From the NCBI GenBank assembly GCA_038030265.1, contig CM075943.1, positions 25,296,001 to 25,360,000 of the forward strand: a stretch of DNA of 64,000 nt, written 5' to 3'. Both the position numbers and the translations under genes were made by a program. The number at the start of each line of letters is the position of its first letter. Position 1 is the stretch's first letter. The DNA is from Corythucha ciliata. Taxonomy: Eukaryota; Arthropoda; Insecta; Hemiptera; Tingidae. Positions 10,662 through 22,800 of the stretch are shown piece after piece. Under the pieces are notes generated by a model, which was not told where the DNA came from, made no database searches, and saw only the letters and a list, made by a program, of their open reading frames with translations.

Positions 10662-13600
10662 AACGCAAAACATGAACATCCCACATGTACAAACGTCCGT
10701 GAAAAGACATTACAGCAAAACGCTCGCCATCCCGTTCCAAATAGTGACAGTCCGGTATCGATATCGGCAGGGAACGTTTTTCACTGTAGTCGATGTAATT
10801 GTAAGTGGTTTGCTCGTCGTTAGGTTCAAGTCTTTCTGCTTCCTATAAAATGAAATGACAAGTTTAGACAAACTCGCGAAACTGATTTAGGGAAGCGGCG
10901 GGAGGGGGGTCAAGTGACTTCACCTGAGGAGTGACTGATATGACTGTGAGCGAAAGAACGTCACCGCCCGATTTAATGAGGTCTACTACTTGTTTATGAG
11001 TTGCTCCTTCGACGTTAACATTGTTTCTAGACAATGGCACAACGAAAAATGATTTTATTAGAAAAAAAATCCCTTAACTTAAGGCCGTATTCAGAAACCC
11101 ACCTTTACAAAGCCTTAACTAAAGGATCTGAAAAATATGATGGTTTACAAAAATGTGTCATCTGTTTTGAAGCGCTTAAAGGAGATGTAAAGGTTAAGGT
11201 TGGTTTCTGAATAAGGGCCTTAGACTCAGGTTGCTTCAAAGTCTCTGAACTAACCAATTTTGATTATTCGAATAACGCGACACTAACAGAGTGCTAGGCG
11301 TCAAAAGGTTACTTTCTAGGCTAAAACTAGTCGCCTAGCAGTTAGTTACATACATCCCCTGGTTGTTCGAGGTTAGGCAATACGTTTTGTGCATTGACCA
11401 ATTTGTGGTTAGGCGGTGTTGTGGTTCGGTCTAATAGTGCAGGAAATTAAGCCAGAATAGCCGCAAAATTTGGCCTAATTTCGAATGTGGCTTGAAAAAT
11501 TCCTTTTGATGTATACCTTTTGAATTTATAGAATTTGAAGAGTCCGCAACGATACGGGGTGGCGAACCTATTTAGGGCGGGTAGACGTTGGCCAACTCAC
11601 CCCTAAAAGGGATGAAAAAAATTACCCAAACGAAGTGACTAATCTTTTGCAGTTAAGTTAGTGCTAGAGTCAATAAAAATCAGCCCCATGTCCGTGGGCT
11701 GATTACTTCTCGAGTTATGGCATAATTTGTACGAAAAAACATTGTTTTTGGCTTAGATTAGTTTATTAAAATCCTCACACCGTACATTTATTGATGAAGT
11801 CGTTTCATATGTCGTTTCTGAAGTTGTTTTTGGTGCTGAATCAAATGCACGGTAGCTCGATTCTCTGAGATCAATATTATTTCAGTTACGAATTAAAATA
11901 CCCGAAATAACACGATTTTTTTCTATTCTTAAATGTGCACTAAAAAAATTGTAACATGATTTAGGCCGGACTGACCATTTCTCTCATCGTACGCAGTTTT
12001 TTGTGATGAATTGAATGAGCCGTAGTCGGGATCCCTAGAAACAATACTTTTTGAGTTACGGGCAAACATCTCCAGCGCTTTTAAAGGATTTGTTCTTATA
12101 TTTGTGGGCGTATCTCAGAAAGTATTGACCCCAGCGATCCCTGCAAACGCTCATTCGATTCAGCACAAAAAACTACATAATATCAGAGAACATGGTTAGT
12201 AGTACACACTTTCATAGCACATCAAAGTATCGGGGAAAACTCGTTTTTCAGGCATTTTTGTTAGTAACTCAAAGAATATTGATCGCAGAGAAACGAGCCA
12301 CCATGCCTTCGAATCAGCTCCAAAAACTACTTCAGAAATCAAATCTACGTCAACTGTTTTACTAAACGTTGGACGTGAGGAATTTTGGGAATATTCAAGC
12401 CAAAAACCAAGTTTTTTAATACAAGTTACATGGTAACTCAAAAACTAATCTCGCAAGGACTTGTGGTTAATTTTTATAGACTCGGCACACAAAAATACAT
12501 TGGATTAGACCCGACCGGGCAAAGTTCTTCACCCCTAATAGCGATGAGTTGGCTAACGTTTACCCTCCCTTATAAGGATGTTTGCCACCCAGAATCGTTG
12601 CGGAAGTAGGCATCAGAAGGAATTTTTAAGCCACATTTGAAGTTGGGCCGAATTTTGCCTTTTTAAAGCTTTATTTCCTGTACTACAACCATTAGGAACC
12701 TCAGAACAGCATGTACCGCACCACAGTACGGGGGCGAACCACGTGCCACTTGAACCAGAGTACGGCCAGATCACAAAGGGGTCGAATGAGGAGAACACTT
12801 GCCGCCGGTCCGGGACCGGAAGCCCTCCTCTCCGAAGGGATGAAAGTGTGCATTTGAAAGGACGGACCTGACGTATCTGTGAGATACGTCACAGCCCAGC
12901 CAGAGGCGTGGCCTCTGTTATTGTTTCTCATCGCTCGGAAGCCCCTTTCCAACGCTGGGACCCAATATTCGATACCAGGAAGCTTTAGCAATGACGATTT
13001 TGTCTCATAATGCCACGTATTGCGACGGTTTTAATTACATTCTATTAGAAAAACAGGATCTCGTCAAGCCCTGTTCCTTTCCCCTCGCCTGGTAAGCCTG
13101 CGGTAGGGTCGATCCCTTCGTCGCCTGAATGAACCCTTCGGGCAGATTTCAACGCTCTCATCAGCCCATCTTCGCGCCTTCCTCGGGCCTGCCCTCCCCG
13201 AAAAGCTTCACCCATAGGCCCTCTATGTGGTACATCTTCGTTTTTAAGCCACATTTGAAGTTGGGCCGAATTTTGCCTATTTAAAGCTTTATTTCCTGTA
13301 CAACCTTCAGCAACAGGTTGTGATTCAGGCCGTACTGCTTCGTCCATATGACTTCGCCATTATTGCCCGGGCTAAGAACTAGCCACGTCCACGCGCTACC
13401 CAACTCTCATCCAGCACGTCCGTCGCTATGAAGTGAAAGTGTCTCTGATCTTCAAGGAAACGCCAGTCACTCCGGTGAAGCCGTGACACGATTGTTCGAC
13501 CTAAGAGTTTGTAACGAAGCCTCGCGAACTACTAAAAAACCACAATTTTTTCCACAGATTTCGGTAATTTCCTCTAGAAAATCATCAGGTGGAACAATGG

Positions 13601-16000
13601 CTGGCTCCTGTTTTCAACCAATCCACCCCCCCTCGACCCCTAATCGTTTCGAGCTCGGGGGGCCAAAAAAAATTTGAAAACGTCAAAGTCTAGAGAAGCG
13701 TGCAGAGGCTGCACTGTGAAAAGCTGTGAGCGACGGGTAGTTAGGGAGCGCTCGGGGCCGATGGGACGTATAGCGGAGGTTGCTGAGGAGACCATGATGG
13801 AGTCCCCGTCTTTTGGACTCATATTCTTGAGTCCCATGGGAGAAACTCTTGTGGTAGAGACCACAATGAAGTGGAGGAGAAGACGATGAACAGAAGCTAC
13901 GCTACTGTCAACTTTACGACGGGGCTCCAGGACCTTCTCACGCATCTCCCTCAGCCCCCAGAAATCAACACGTCTGACACAAGTTAAACTCTGTTTGGTG
14001 ACAGGGATCCGGGGCAGCTGGAAACCTGAGGACCTTGACAAATATAACAACGATATGGGAACCCCTGAATGCCCTTAACCTAACAACGGACAACTGAAAG
14101 CCAATCGAACTAAAATTACGGTCTAACCACAAAATTTCCGACCCACAAGATTGTCGGGCCACTAATTGGTCAATACCACAGAACGCATGTTCCCGGAACG
14201 TTCGCAAGGGCATCCAGGGCCTACTAAGACATCTGTGCAGAACACTCTAGGAAATAACGAAGGGTTGAGACCTCTCCCCTTCACCTTCTTCATTTCAAAC
14301 CATGACACGATTTTTCTGCCTAAAAAGCGGCAAGCAAGCCTCGCGAGAACGAACTAAACACCACACACAAAAGGAAACTAGTCAATTCCTCCAGGAAACG
14401 CCATCAAGTGGAATGAATAAGGCCTCCCTCCCCACCATGGTTTCGAGCCTGGGTGATCGAAAACAAATGGAAGACGGCACAATCTACTACAGATCTCAGG
14501 ACTAGGAATCATACTAATACGATACGCACAGGCATGGAGAGAGGTCATGGGACACCAATGGGACGCAGCTTGCTCAGGTGGTCTCCTTCAGACTCATTCT
14601 CAAGGGAAAGGCCGGCTGGGAGGCAATGTGGTGTCCTCAATCTTGGTTCCTCCTTTACGAATCTGCTTCTCGACGCCGCCTTAACCACAAGGCTCTCCCT
14701 GCCTTCACGATGAGATTTTTTCGTGTTGGCCTGGCAGGAGAGTCGATCTACCCAGGTGGGAGGGTGTAAGAGAGATATTGTACCCCAGCTTCACGAGTGG
14801 GAGGGGGTCGATGAAAACTCGGCTGGGGTCGGTCAAGTTGATAGACCGAGGGGGTGTTCTACGCAAGAACGTACACAGGTGAGGGACCACACAGAGCTGG
14901 TGGGAAAATCTGGGCCAAAAAAAAGTAGAAAACCGACTGGGAAACTTTGGGTAAACCCCTCAACCTTCCTTAAGGGGGGGTTGTACATGTGTTTCCTCGA
15001 CCCCCCTCCAATCCTACCTCGCCTACTCCGCGTTACGGAAATTACCGCCGTATTTCTGCACCAATCGTGAACTTCAAGGGCTCATTTAAATCTTCAGGAA
15101 ATTCCGCACAAGCGTACGATCTTGCTTTCCTAAATAAGTCGTCGAAAGAGTGTGAATATTCAAGGTAAAAGTTTGTGTGCGTTTTACAGTTATTTTAGGG
15201 ATGAAATATGAAAAAGGAAGATCGTACGCTTGTGCGGAATTTCCTGAAGATTTAATGAGCCCTTGAAGTCCACGATTGGTGCAGAAATACGGCGGTAATT
15301 TCCGTAACGCAGAGTAGGCGAGGTAAGATTGGAGGGGGGTCGAGGAATCACATGTACAACTCCCCCTTAAAGGCCAGGTCACACCTATCATGCACGCTTC
15401 AAACCCTCGTAACGGTTAGACTATATTTGGGTTGGAAAGGCAATTTGAGAGGGCTGAGAAGCGTAATAGCCGGTGAATTATTCGGTATTAACGCCTATTA
15501 CGGTCCCCACACATATCAAAAAATGCATGATCGGTGTCGGATCGGAAGCGTGCATGATAGGTGTGACCTGGCCTTAAGACGCCTTCCCTGATAGAAACCC
15601 CAAGAACACGCTTCTGACAATACTTAAGCCATTAAAATATCGTTCAAAACTTGTACCTACAAATAAAAGCGGTGATTACTTACACTTCAAGAATTCTGTC
15701 CCCTTTCCGAATGCCAGCCTTCTCAGCGGCTCCACCCTCCAAAACAGCCGAGACGTGCTGAAGCGGAGCGTACAGCTCACCGTTGATACTTCTCAACTGA
15801 CCACCTTCGGACACCTGTCCACGGACGTTGAAGCCAAACCCAGTCTCGGTCTTGTAGATTTTGACGACTCGCGGTCCAGCCGCGGATCCTCCAAATATTC
15901 GACTCGATGGCGGCAGTGGTGGCGACGTCGGTTGTGGTGTCGACAACGCGGACGAAACAACGGCCGTCGTCGACGTTGTTCGTGTTTCAACTTCCGTCAT
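9179..16000 (-). CDS. SNX27: Sorting nexin 27 (PDZ-PX-FERM), complete, 10 exons
   Basis: SNX27 is an endosomal adaptor that binds cargo tails through its PDZ domain and the retromer, and recycles them to the plasma membrane. Minus-strand exons: 15684-16000, 10924-11026, 10714-10842, 10495-10628, 10298-10427, 10059-10236, 9738-9988, 9512-9661, 9317-9445, 9179-9247. The sum is 1590 nt, 529 aa (vertebrate about 528-541). The N-terminal ~40 aa are rich in Ser/Thr/Pro. The PDZ domain (about 45-140) has the [18 protein letters not shown] signature, including the insertion ([20 protein letters not shown]) that in vertebrates binds VPS26. The PX domain (about 150-265) has [26 protein letters not shown] and the [12 protein letters not shown] helix. 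The FERM-like module follows, with [31 protein letters not shown] and RWIKILTPY. The tail is shorter than the vertebrate one and ends LDSGE. The exon 8 donor (GTTATT) is weak. Intron 1 is 4.66 kb; the others are under 260 nt. It is head-to-head with DTL. Confidence 0.95.
10629..10660 (-). repeat. 30-nt pure poly(T) polypyrimidine tract at an SNX27 splice acceptor
   Basis: On the gene's sense strand the third intron of SNX27 (10629-10713) ends with 30 uninterrupted T residues followed directly by AG and the exon GTTTTC. The tract makes up over a third of the 85-nt intron. Confidence 0.85.
11083..11219. repeat. Inverted-repeat element in SNX27 intron 1, TTAA/TTAG flanks
   Basis: Left end GGCCGTATTCAGAAACC follows TTAA (11079-11082). 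Right end GGTTTCTGAATAAGGGCC precedes TTAG (11220-11223). The inner parts also pair loosely (CACCTTTACAAAG with GTAAAGGTTAAGG). It is non-coding and MITE-like. Confidence 0.65.
12623..13301. repeat. 61-bp direct repeat pair in SNX27 intron 1
   Basis: Bases 12623-12683 and 13241-13301 are almost identical (TTTTTAAGCCACATTTGAAG and onward to TTTATTTCCTGTAC). On the minus strand both can be read as [23 protein letters not shown] peptides (the first copy has K for the second N), suggesting fragments of a mobile-element ORF. A further looser pair lies at about 13484-13630 and 14304-14450 (TGACACGATT and AGCCTCGCGA blocks). No complete ORF was recognised between them. Confidence 0.55.
14974..15366. 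repeat. TTAA-flanked element with ~155-bp inverted arms
   Basis: TTAA flanks lie at 14970-14973 and 15367-15370. The left arm (14974 to about 15125) and the right arm (about 15208-15366) are inverted copies with few differences. The ends read GGGGGGGTTGTACATG, followed by a TCGACCCCCCTCCAA block. The short spacer has no ORF. A relative with the same termini lies at 26942-27691. Confidence 0.8.
15371..15573. repeat. Second TTAA-flanked inverted-repeat element, directly abutting the first
   Basis: Its left TTAA (15367-15370) is also the right TTAA of the preceding element. Its right TTAA is 15574-15577. Arms of about 30 bp: AGGCCAGGTCACACCTATCA at the left and the exact inverse TGATAGGTGTGACCTGGCC at the right. 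It is non-coding. Confidence 0.8.
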
Positions 16001-16851
16001 TTTTGTTTGACCCGCTCTCGGTGTTTTTTTGTTGTTGATGCAACGACGTCAATGGGAGTCTCTGTCCCCTTAAATGACACCACCTCGTTGGGAGAGCCTG
16101 CCAGACATTACGCTATTACGACATGGGCGTAGAGGAGTGAGAGCGTTCTTTCCTCGCCATCGCTGTTAGTGCACACACACAAAAATACACACAAGTACGC
16201 GGAATCTATCCGGAAAACTCCTACAAATTAAACAATGGAAACCCCCCAGACCCAGACTCCTTTGTATTATAACAAAAAACCCCAGCAAGCAGATTGACAC
16301 TTGGGAGTTGGGACTTGGCTAGCCTGCAAGAAGTGCGGAAGCGGGGAGCTCGGCTGGCAACAACGTTGACCTCTAGTGGTTCAATGATTGATAGCAAGAC
16401 GTTTTCAATTAAATAACGCAAATATTAGTTGAAATTATAGATACATAACAAATTAAATACAATTAGAAAATAGAAACAAATGAGACTTACCCAGTACAAG
16501 GTACTCGAGTTCACCCAGCGAAATCCAAAGGCTGAAAGGCGAAAGGAAATGTTTAGTCCAACGTTAAAATTATTCCAAAAAGAAATTCAAACAATTAAAA
16601 TTGAATCAATTTCATTTAAAGAACCTTGAAATCCACAAAAGAAGTTATTTGTTTACCGACCACTATCTCTGTCAAATTATCGCCCTTTGTAGCCTTCCCA
16701 ACGACCCCTATGTGATAAGGAGATACCCGCGAAATCTTTTGGGTATCCCGGCTCGACGACGCTGATTTTACGCGGGCTTTAGTGTTTTTCGCAGGAAAAT
16801 CGCTAAAAAGTAAAATTTGTAGACTATTTCGGAGTTAGGAACTGTGAAACA
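16001..16851. promoter_or_regulatory. Divergent SNX27/DTL intergenic promoter region
   Basis: 850 bp separate the two start codons of the head-to-head genes, so both promoters and 5' UTRs should lie here. No TATA box is convincing. The stretch near 16740-16800 (CGGCTCGACGACG, TACGCGGGC) is more CpG-rich than its surroundings. No other gene was seen. Confidence 0.55.
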
Positions 16852-19800
16852 ATGAATATCGTGAGTGTCATCGAGCAGAGGAGGCAGGGTTTCCGTAAGT
16901 ACTAATCCATAAAAAATGTTATGTGGGCTTGGGCTGTCCTCGCTTACTACACTTTACTTATCCCCGTTAAAAATTAAGTTATTAAGACGTTTGCTTGGTC
17001 ACTGACCATTGTCGCAACGTGACAAAGTCGTCAGCTTGCTCCTGAGAACCCCTCTCCCCAACGAGCCTAAATTGCTAAGACGTGTGTCCACAGCTGTCAA
17101 AAAAATCGAAGACCCTCTCTACTCGAATCTCGTCAACACGGACACCGACTGTTTTCCTCGAACAAATTCAACGTTTATACCATCGCCGGTGTTTGCCTGT
17201 CACTTTTGTCGCAAACCGAGTTCCTCTCACCTACTGGTCAACGTCAACGAATTTGGCGATGTCTACGTGATCAACACGAAGAGCCGTAAACAAACCAGTG
17301 GGTGTCCCGATTTTGGGAACCGCCAAAATCGGTTTCGGTTAGTAGGTTTATTTTCCCTAATTCAGGGAGGAGTCTTTTTTTTTCACAGTGGCCAATCATC
17401 ATGCGAACGCCATTTTTGACTTCTCCTGGCTGGCCAACGAGACGGCCATAATCACTGGGTCGGGGGATCATTTGGCCAAAGTGTGGGACTTGGAGAGTTC
17501 AGAGCTCATTGGTGTAGCTCGAGGTCACGAACGGAGCATTAAGTGTGTGTCGAGTAAACTCGACGACCCTTGTAAGTTCCTACCCCAGGGGCCCGCTGCT
17601 ACTGGCGGACATTCCCACTTTGCCCTCTGTTTTGACCCTAGGCATTTTCGCCACCGGAGGACGCGATGGCTACCTCATTCAATGGGACTTGAGAATCAAA
17701 GATGAGACCACGTACGTCGTTAGACCCGATCAGACTATGCTGCATCCTCATCAAAGGGCTCACCCAAATGAGAATAGCAGTAAAGTGTTTTTTTTTTAAT
17801 TTTTCGCTAATGTTGTAGTTCTAATATTTTACTTCTCTGAAACTACAGATTTTAACGCTAAAGAATATCGAAGACGGCTGAGACTCATTGGAACTGACTT
17901 TTCTAGCAGTATCACTGGCGTAGTTTATCAAGACGAACACACTTTGATCTCGTGTTCAGATCTAAATGGGTATGTACTAGCACTTAACGCCCCAAATAGT
18001 TAGAGTTGTGGTGTACCAAGATTCCAAGAGCGTCCGCCCTCCCTCCCCAGACTATCCCAATAAAGCCCTAATGCCGATACGCAGAGCCACGCTCGACTCT
18101 GTACCTAACTTGGTGTAGAGTCTCTGCTCCTTCGTTGGCTCAATTGCCGGACTGATTGAAGGCCCGTAGGGATAGGGAGTGCGTCCAGAACGCTTGTGGG
18201 GTGAGCAGGTCCTTCAGCCATTTAGTACTCGTGGGAGTAAAGTAGGCTGAAAACCCTTATCAATCTAGGAGACTTTCAATACCGCGATGAAGCCCGCCCT
18301 ACCACCTCCAGGAAGGCTCTTTCATTACAACAGCTTAATTGCTTAAATTTAAATTTTATTGTGTTAGAGAGAAATTATTTCAATACTCATTGGTTTAAAC
18401 ATTGGAATAACATTGAAAAAAATGTTATTTCAGCCTTCCCACTTTTTCCATTCCATTCCATCAGGCGGTTTAATCGTCACTGGCCCTTTGGAAACGGCGT
18501 TCCAATTTGTGTTCAGTTCAGTCCCACCAGACTCCATGAACGACTTATTCATCGCCTTTTTCACTTCATCTGAACCTTCCGAATAGATTTTCTGGAACAG
18601 CTCCTGTAGTTTTGCCTCGCCGTCCGCTGGATCCTCCTCAATTTCCGACACCACTTTGTCCCAGTTTCGGCCGACCGTCTTTTTCGCCTCGGACACCTCC
18701 GTCGCCGCTGCGACGACGACTCGCCTTTCGAGTTGCGGCCAACGTGTTCCGTCGGCTTTGAAGAGACGAATTTCCACTTTGGTCGCGGCGACTCGGTGTG
18801 TGCATTTCTCAGGTAGGATTCGCCCTTCGAGCGACAGCACTTTCTGGGAGGCGACTCCGTCTCGACTGACGGCCTCCAGGCGGAGCTCGTCCTCTTTCAA
18901 CTTGAAGTCGAGAGTCTGAGGGTCGATGTTCTTGGCGAACACACTGACGACGACCTGAGTGTCGGACTGGTACCAGTCGATTTTAAACGGGCACGGCGGT
19001 GTTGTCGTTTTCCCAACTTCCTCGCCCTCGGCCATGACGAGTGGCTAATTAGTCTGCGCTACAACTCGAACGGTATTTGGACTGAAAACGCGTTTATGAA
19101 TCGAAATAAATGACTCACGTAGCCCGAAAACAAAACAAATTTCACAATGACCGTGACTCCAATTTGTTTTTTTTTTCTTCTTTAGGGAAGGGCTTAGTTG
19201 GGTTACACTAACTCGATCTGAGGTCACCTTCTGACGTCACTGTTACTAGGTAGCGACTGCTAATTTTGAGACGTGTATGTTCATAGTTTATACAAGTTTA
19301 GGACTACCAGGAAATTACCGATTCAGGGGGGCGACTGGCCCTTCGGCTGCCTGCGAACTCACTACGAGCTTTCCTTTGTCCCAAAGCGGCTTATTGATTG
19401 AAACTGTTAACGAAGTGCTGATGAAATGAGAAAATCGCCCGTTAAATCAGCAAAGCTCCTCGCGGGCATGGAAATGAAGTAAAATTTCGAATTTAGCGAA
19501 TTTAAGCTAGATCAATAGGCCTCAAAACTGGCCGTTTCAGTTCTGAATTTTATTATGAATGTTTAGAAACGTTTTTTCACATCTTTACCGACATCGATGC
19601 CCTAAAAACAATTCAATATAGGGAAAACTCGACATATCTGTCTAAGAAATCACACTGGGCTTGAAACTTCGACGCTAAAAACTTGAGTTTTGGATGATGC
19701 GTAGCGAGGGGGGGCACACACCGAATTAACAAAACAATAGTGGTAAAAATATTGTAAAATTCTACTTTGAGTATTTTGCAAATGTTGATTAACATTTTTA

Positions 19801-22800
19801 TTTTGTAAGATACTGCATCAAGGTTTCTACAATGGTTGCGTTGCAAAACTCGGGGCTCGTGTTTAAGCACTGAAGTGTAGAATTAAGCGCTTACTGGGGT
19901 TTTGCAACGGTGCTTTGTATCGCGATGGGACGTGTTTAAGCACTTACTCAGCGCTGAGTTAGATTGACAGTTTTGCAACGGAAAAATATTAAGTACTCAT
20001 TAAGCGCTGAACAAGTCTGGAGTTTTGCAACGCGGCCAATATTTCTGGTAGCCACTTTTCCTTGAATTTGCGATATTGAAGCAACCTTGGCCCTGTTGTA
20101 AAACTCAATAAATTGCTCAGCACTTGAAGAGGTTTTGTTTTCAACACAGAGAGAGAGAGAGGGATTTATTTTTTGTTAACACCGTGTGAGGGTAAAACAA
20201 ACGTCGACCAAGGTCAAAGGTACACAATAAAAATGTAACAATAGTAAAAAACTATGAAATCTATGGAAAATCAGAGTCCAAAAATTTCTCAAGGCTAATA
20301 AAAGCGCCTTTCATAAGAAAAGAATGAACCTCTCCTTGAAAGGACTCAAACGGAAGCGACCTAACTCTCCCGGGTACATGGTTGAAAAATGTAATGGCCC
20401 AGTAATTGTGGCCGTTCATCGATTTTTTTTAGTCTGCCTCCTCTAATGCGTAAATTTAGGTTGGATCTCGTATGATGCTGGTGGTTGTCCTTACCGGTAG
20501 CATAGCATGAATGATTGCGGTGACAATGGAGTAGACATTGGTACACGTATAGAGACGGGAACGTCAAAACTCTTGGACGGGAGAAGTGCGTCACACAGTC
20601 TTCCCTGTATCCAATGCCAGCCACAACCCTTATCGCTCTTCTTTGGAGACGAAAAATCCTCCCAATTGCAGCGTGACCCCAAACGAGGATGCCGTAGCTC
20701 ATCGCACTATGCAGCAACCCGAAGTACGCCGTTAATAAGGCTCTCTCACAAACTATTTGGCTCAGCTTCCTGAGTAGAAAGACACCCTTTTTCTGTTTCA
20801 AGATCCGATATGTGCGGCGTAAACGACAGCGTAGGATCCTCCTGAATACCGAGATACTTGAATTTCTGGGGATTGTCACAGTCCATCAAATTTCGCAGAC
20901 TAAATAACATGGTACACGTTTTGTCCTCATTCGCCAGCGTGTTATTAGCCTCACACCAGGCATTCCCGCAAGCCTTAATTTCACTCGACTTATGCAATGC
21001 TGACTGGAGCTCTCTGTCTGCTCATAGCACCGTAGTGTCGTTAGCGTAGAAAAAGGATGAAAACCCTTTGGATTCACGTGCTGCCGGCAAGTAGTTCACA
21101 GCCACGAGAAAAAGGATAGGTCCCAGGATCGATCCTTGAGGCTTGTAGACCATAAACTTTTTTTTTTTTTGAACCATACAGCCATGGTGTTTTTTAAAGA
21201 ATGCATTTCGGGACCATTCCCGGTGCCCCTCATCAGCATTACCGCATTAGCTGATGAGGGGCACCGGGAATGGGCCCGAAATGCATTCTTTAAAAAACAC
21301 CATGGCTGTATGGTTCAAAAAAAAAAAAAAAAAGTTTATGGTCTACAAGTCGAAACAACAGCCAAGAAAAGGATTTTGAACAAATTCCGAAATTTGATCC
21401 TTGAGGCACTCCAGTTAGACCCGTCCGCCATTTCGAAAAGCGATTCGCAACTCTCACCGTTTGGTATCTGTCACAAGTCTTTTCCGATAAACCAAACCGT
21501 CGGATTTTCTCCACCAACATGTGGTGGTCCACACGATCGAAGGCCCTTGAGAGATCCACGAATACCTACGCCATGTACCGGCGATTCTCGAATCCCCTGA
21601 GAACATGTAAAATAAGAGAAAATGATTAATCGCAATCAACGATATATAAAAGAACTGGATTGCTCATCACTGCTGATAAAGAATAGTCATCAAATAAGCT
21701 CCCAAGTGGATGAGAGGGGTGGAGTTTGACAATAAATACAGGAAGAGAGTTGCGTTGCCATTACTACGCAAGGAGAGGGACACAGGATGATTGTTTATCA
21801 GGGGACGACCTGCCCCCTCCAGTCCACTGTGAGCAATCCAGAGGGCTTGTTCTATAACTTTAACAACAGTAGTTAACGACAGTAAGTCATATGCTTTCAT
21901 TAATTAAATCGACGAAATTGAATGAAATCTGGGCCCCTGTTCTATAAAATTAGCAACAGTTAATACCAACAGTCAATCACCTGATTTCATTCAATTTCGT
22001 CGATTTAATTAATGAAAGCATATGACTTACTGTCGTTAACTACTGTTGTTAAAGTTATAGAACAAGCCCTCAGGTGATTGACTGTTGGTATCAACTGTTG
22101 CTAATTTTATAGAACAGGGGCCCAGGTTTATATATCGTTGACCACAATTAATCGTGTTACAGTTTCACAACGGACCCACAGGCCCCGTTGTAAAACTCAA
22201 AACATTGCTCAACATTTGGTCAGCATTAATTCAAGGTGACTAAACTTTACTATAGGTGCCGCAGATTTCCCCCTGCCCATCGGGCGGGAGGGGTGGAGAC
22301 TGACGTCACCAGCAGTCCTTTGCTCCCGATCGCTCACCCCAGAGCAGCAGAGCAAGTTAATTTTGAAATTAATAAAACAATTAATAATGTACTGGGTCCA
22401 GCGCAATGGCGGTTGGGACTGCTCGTGACGTAGGTGAAGGACAGTGATCTGCGGCACCTATAGAAAATTTAGTCACCTTGCATTAATTGATGAGGTTTTG
22501 TTTTCAACACATGTAAAATAAGAGGGAAGGATTAATCGTGTTTTGAGCTTAAAATTCACTTTTCTGCAAAAGTGATAGCTGTTGAAATTGCGCTGCCATC
22601 TTCAGCATTTGGTTTCCCAACTGAAACCAAATTTTTAAAATGGTGATTTTTTTTACAGAAATGGATAACTATAGATGAACATTTTTAACCATTTTATTTC
22701 TGTCTGCTTCTCTATTTTCGACAATTTGTTGTCCTTGTCACATGATCAGTCTGTCTCTGTTTGTTTATGAAGTATTTTATAGGTGTAGGTGTGATATTTA

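Noticed and set aside
15793..16132. Open frames on both strands over SNX27 exon 1
   Set aside because: Shadows of the SNX27 coding exon, whose PDZ frame is unambiguous.
16727..16734. CCGCGAAA as an E2F site upstream of DTL (a known E2F target in animals)
   Set aside because: Only 7 of 8 bases fit the consensus GCGSSAAA and single short matches are expected by chance.
18000..18330. Structured-looking, GC-richer stretch after DTL exon 5, considered as an RNA gene or LTR
   Set aside because: No match to a known RNA or LTR end; similarity to 5S rRNA is limited to a TAGTACT-like word.
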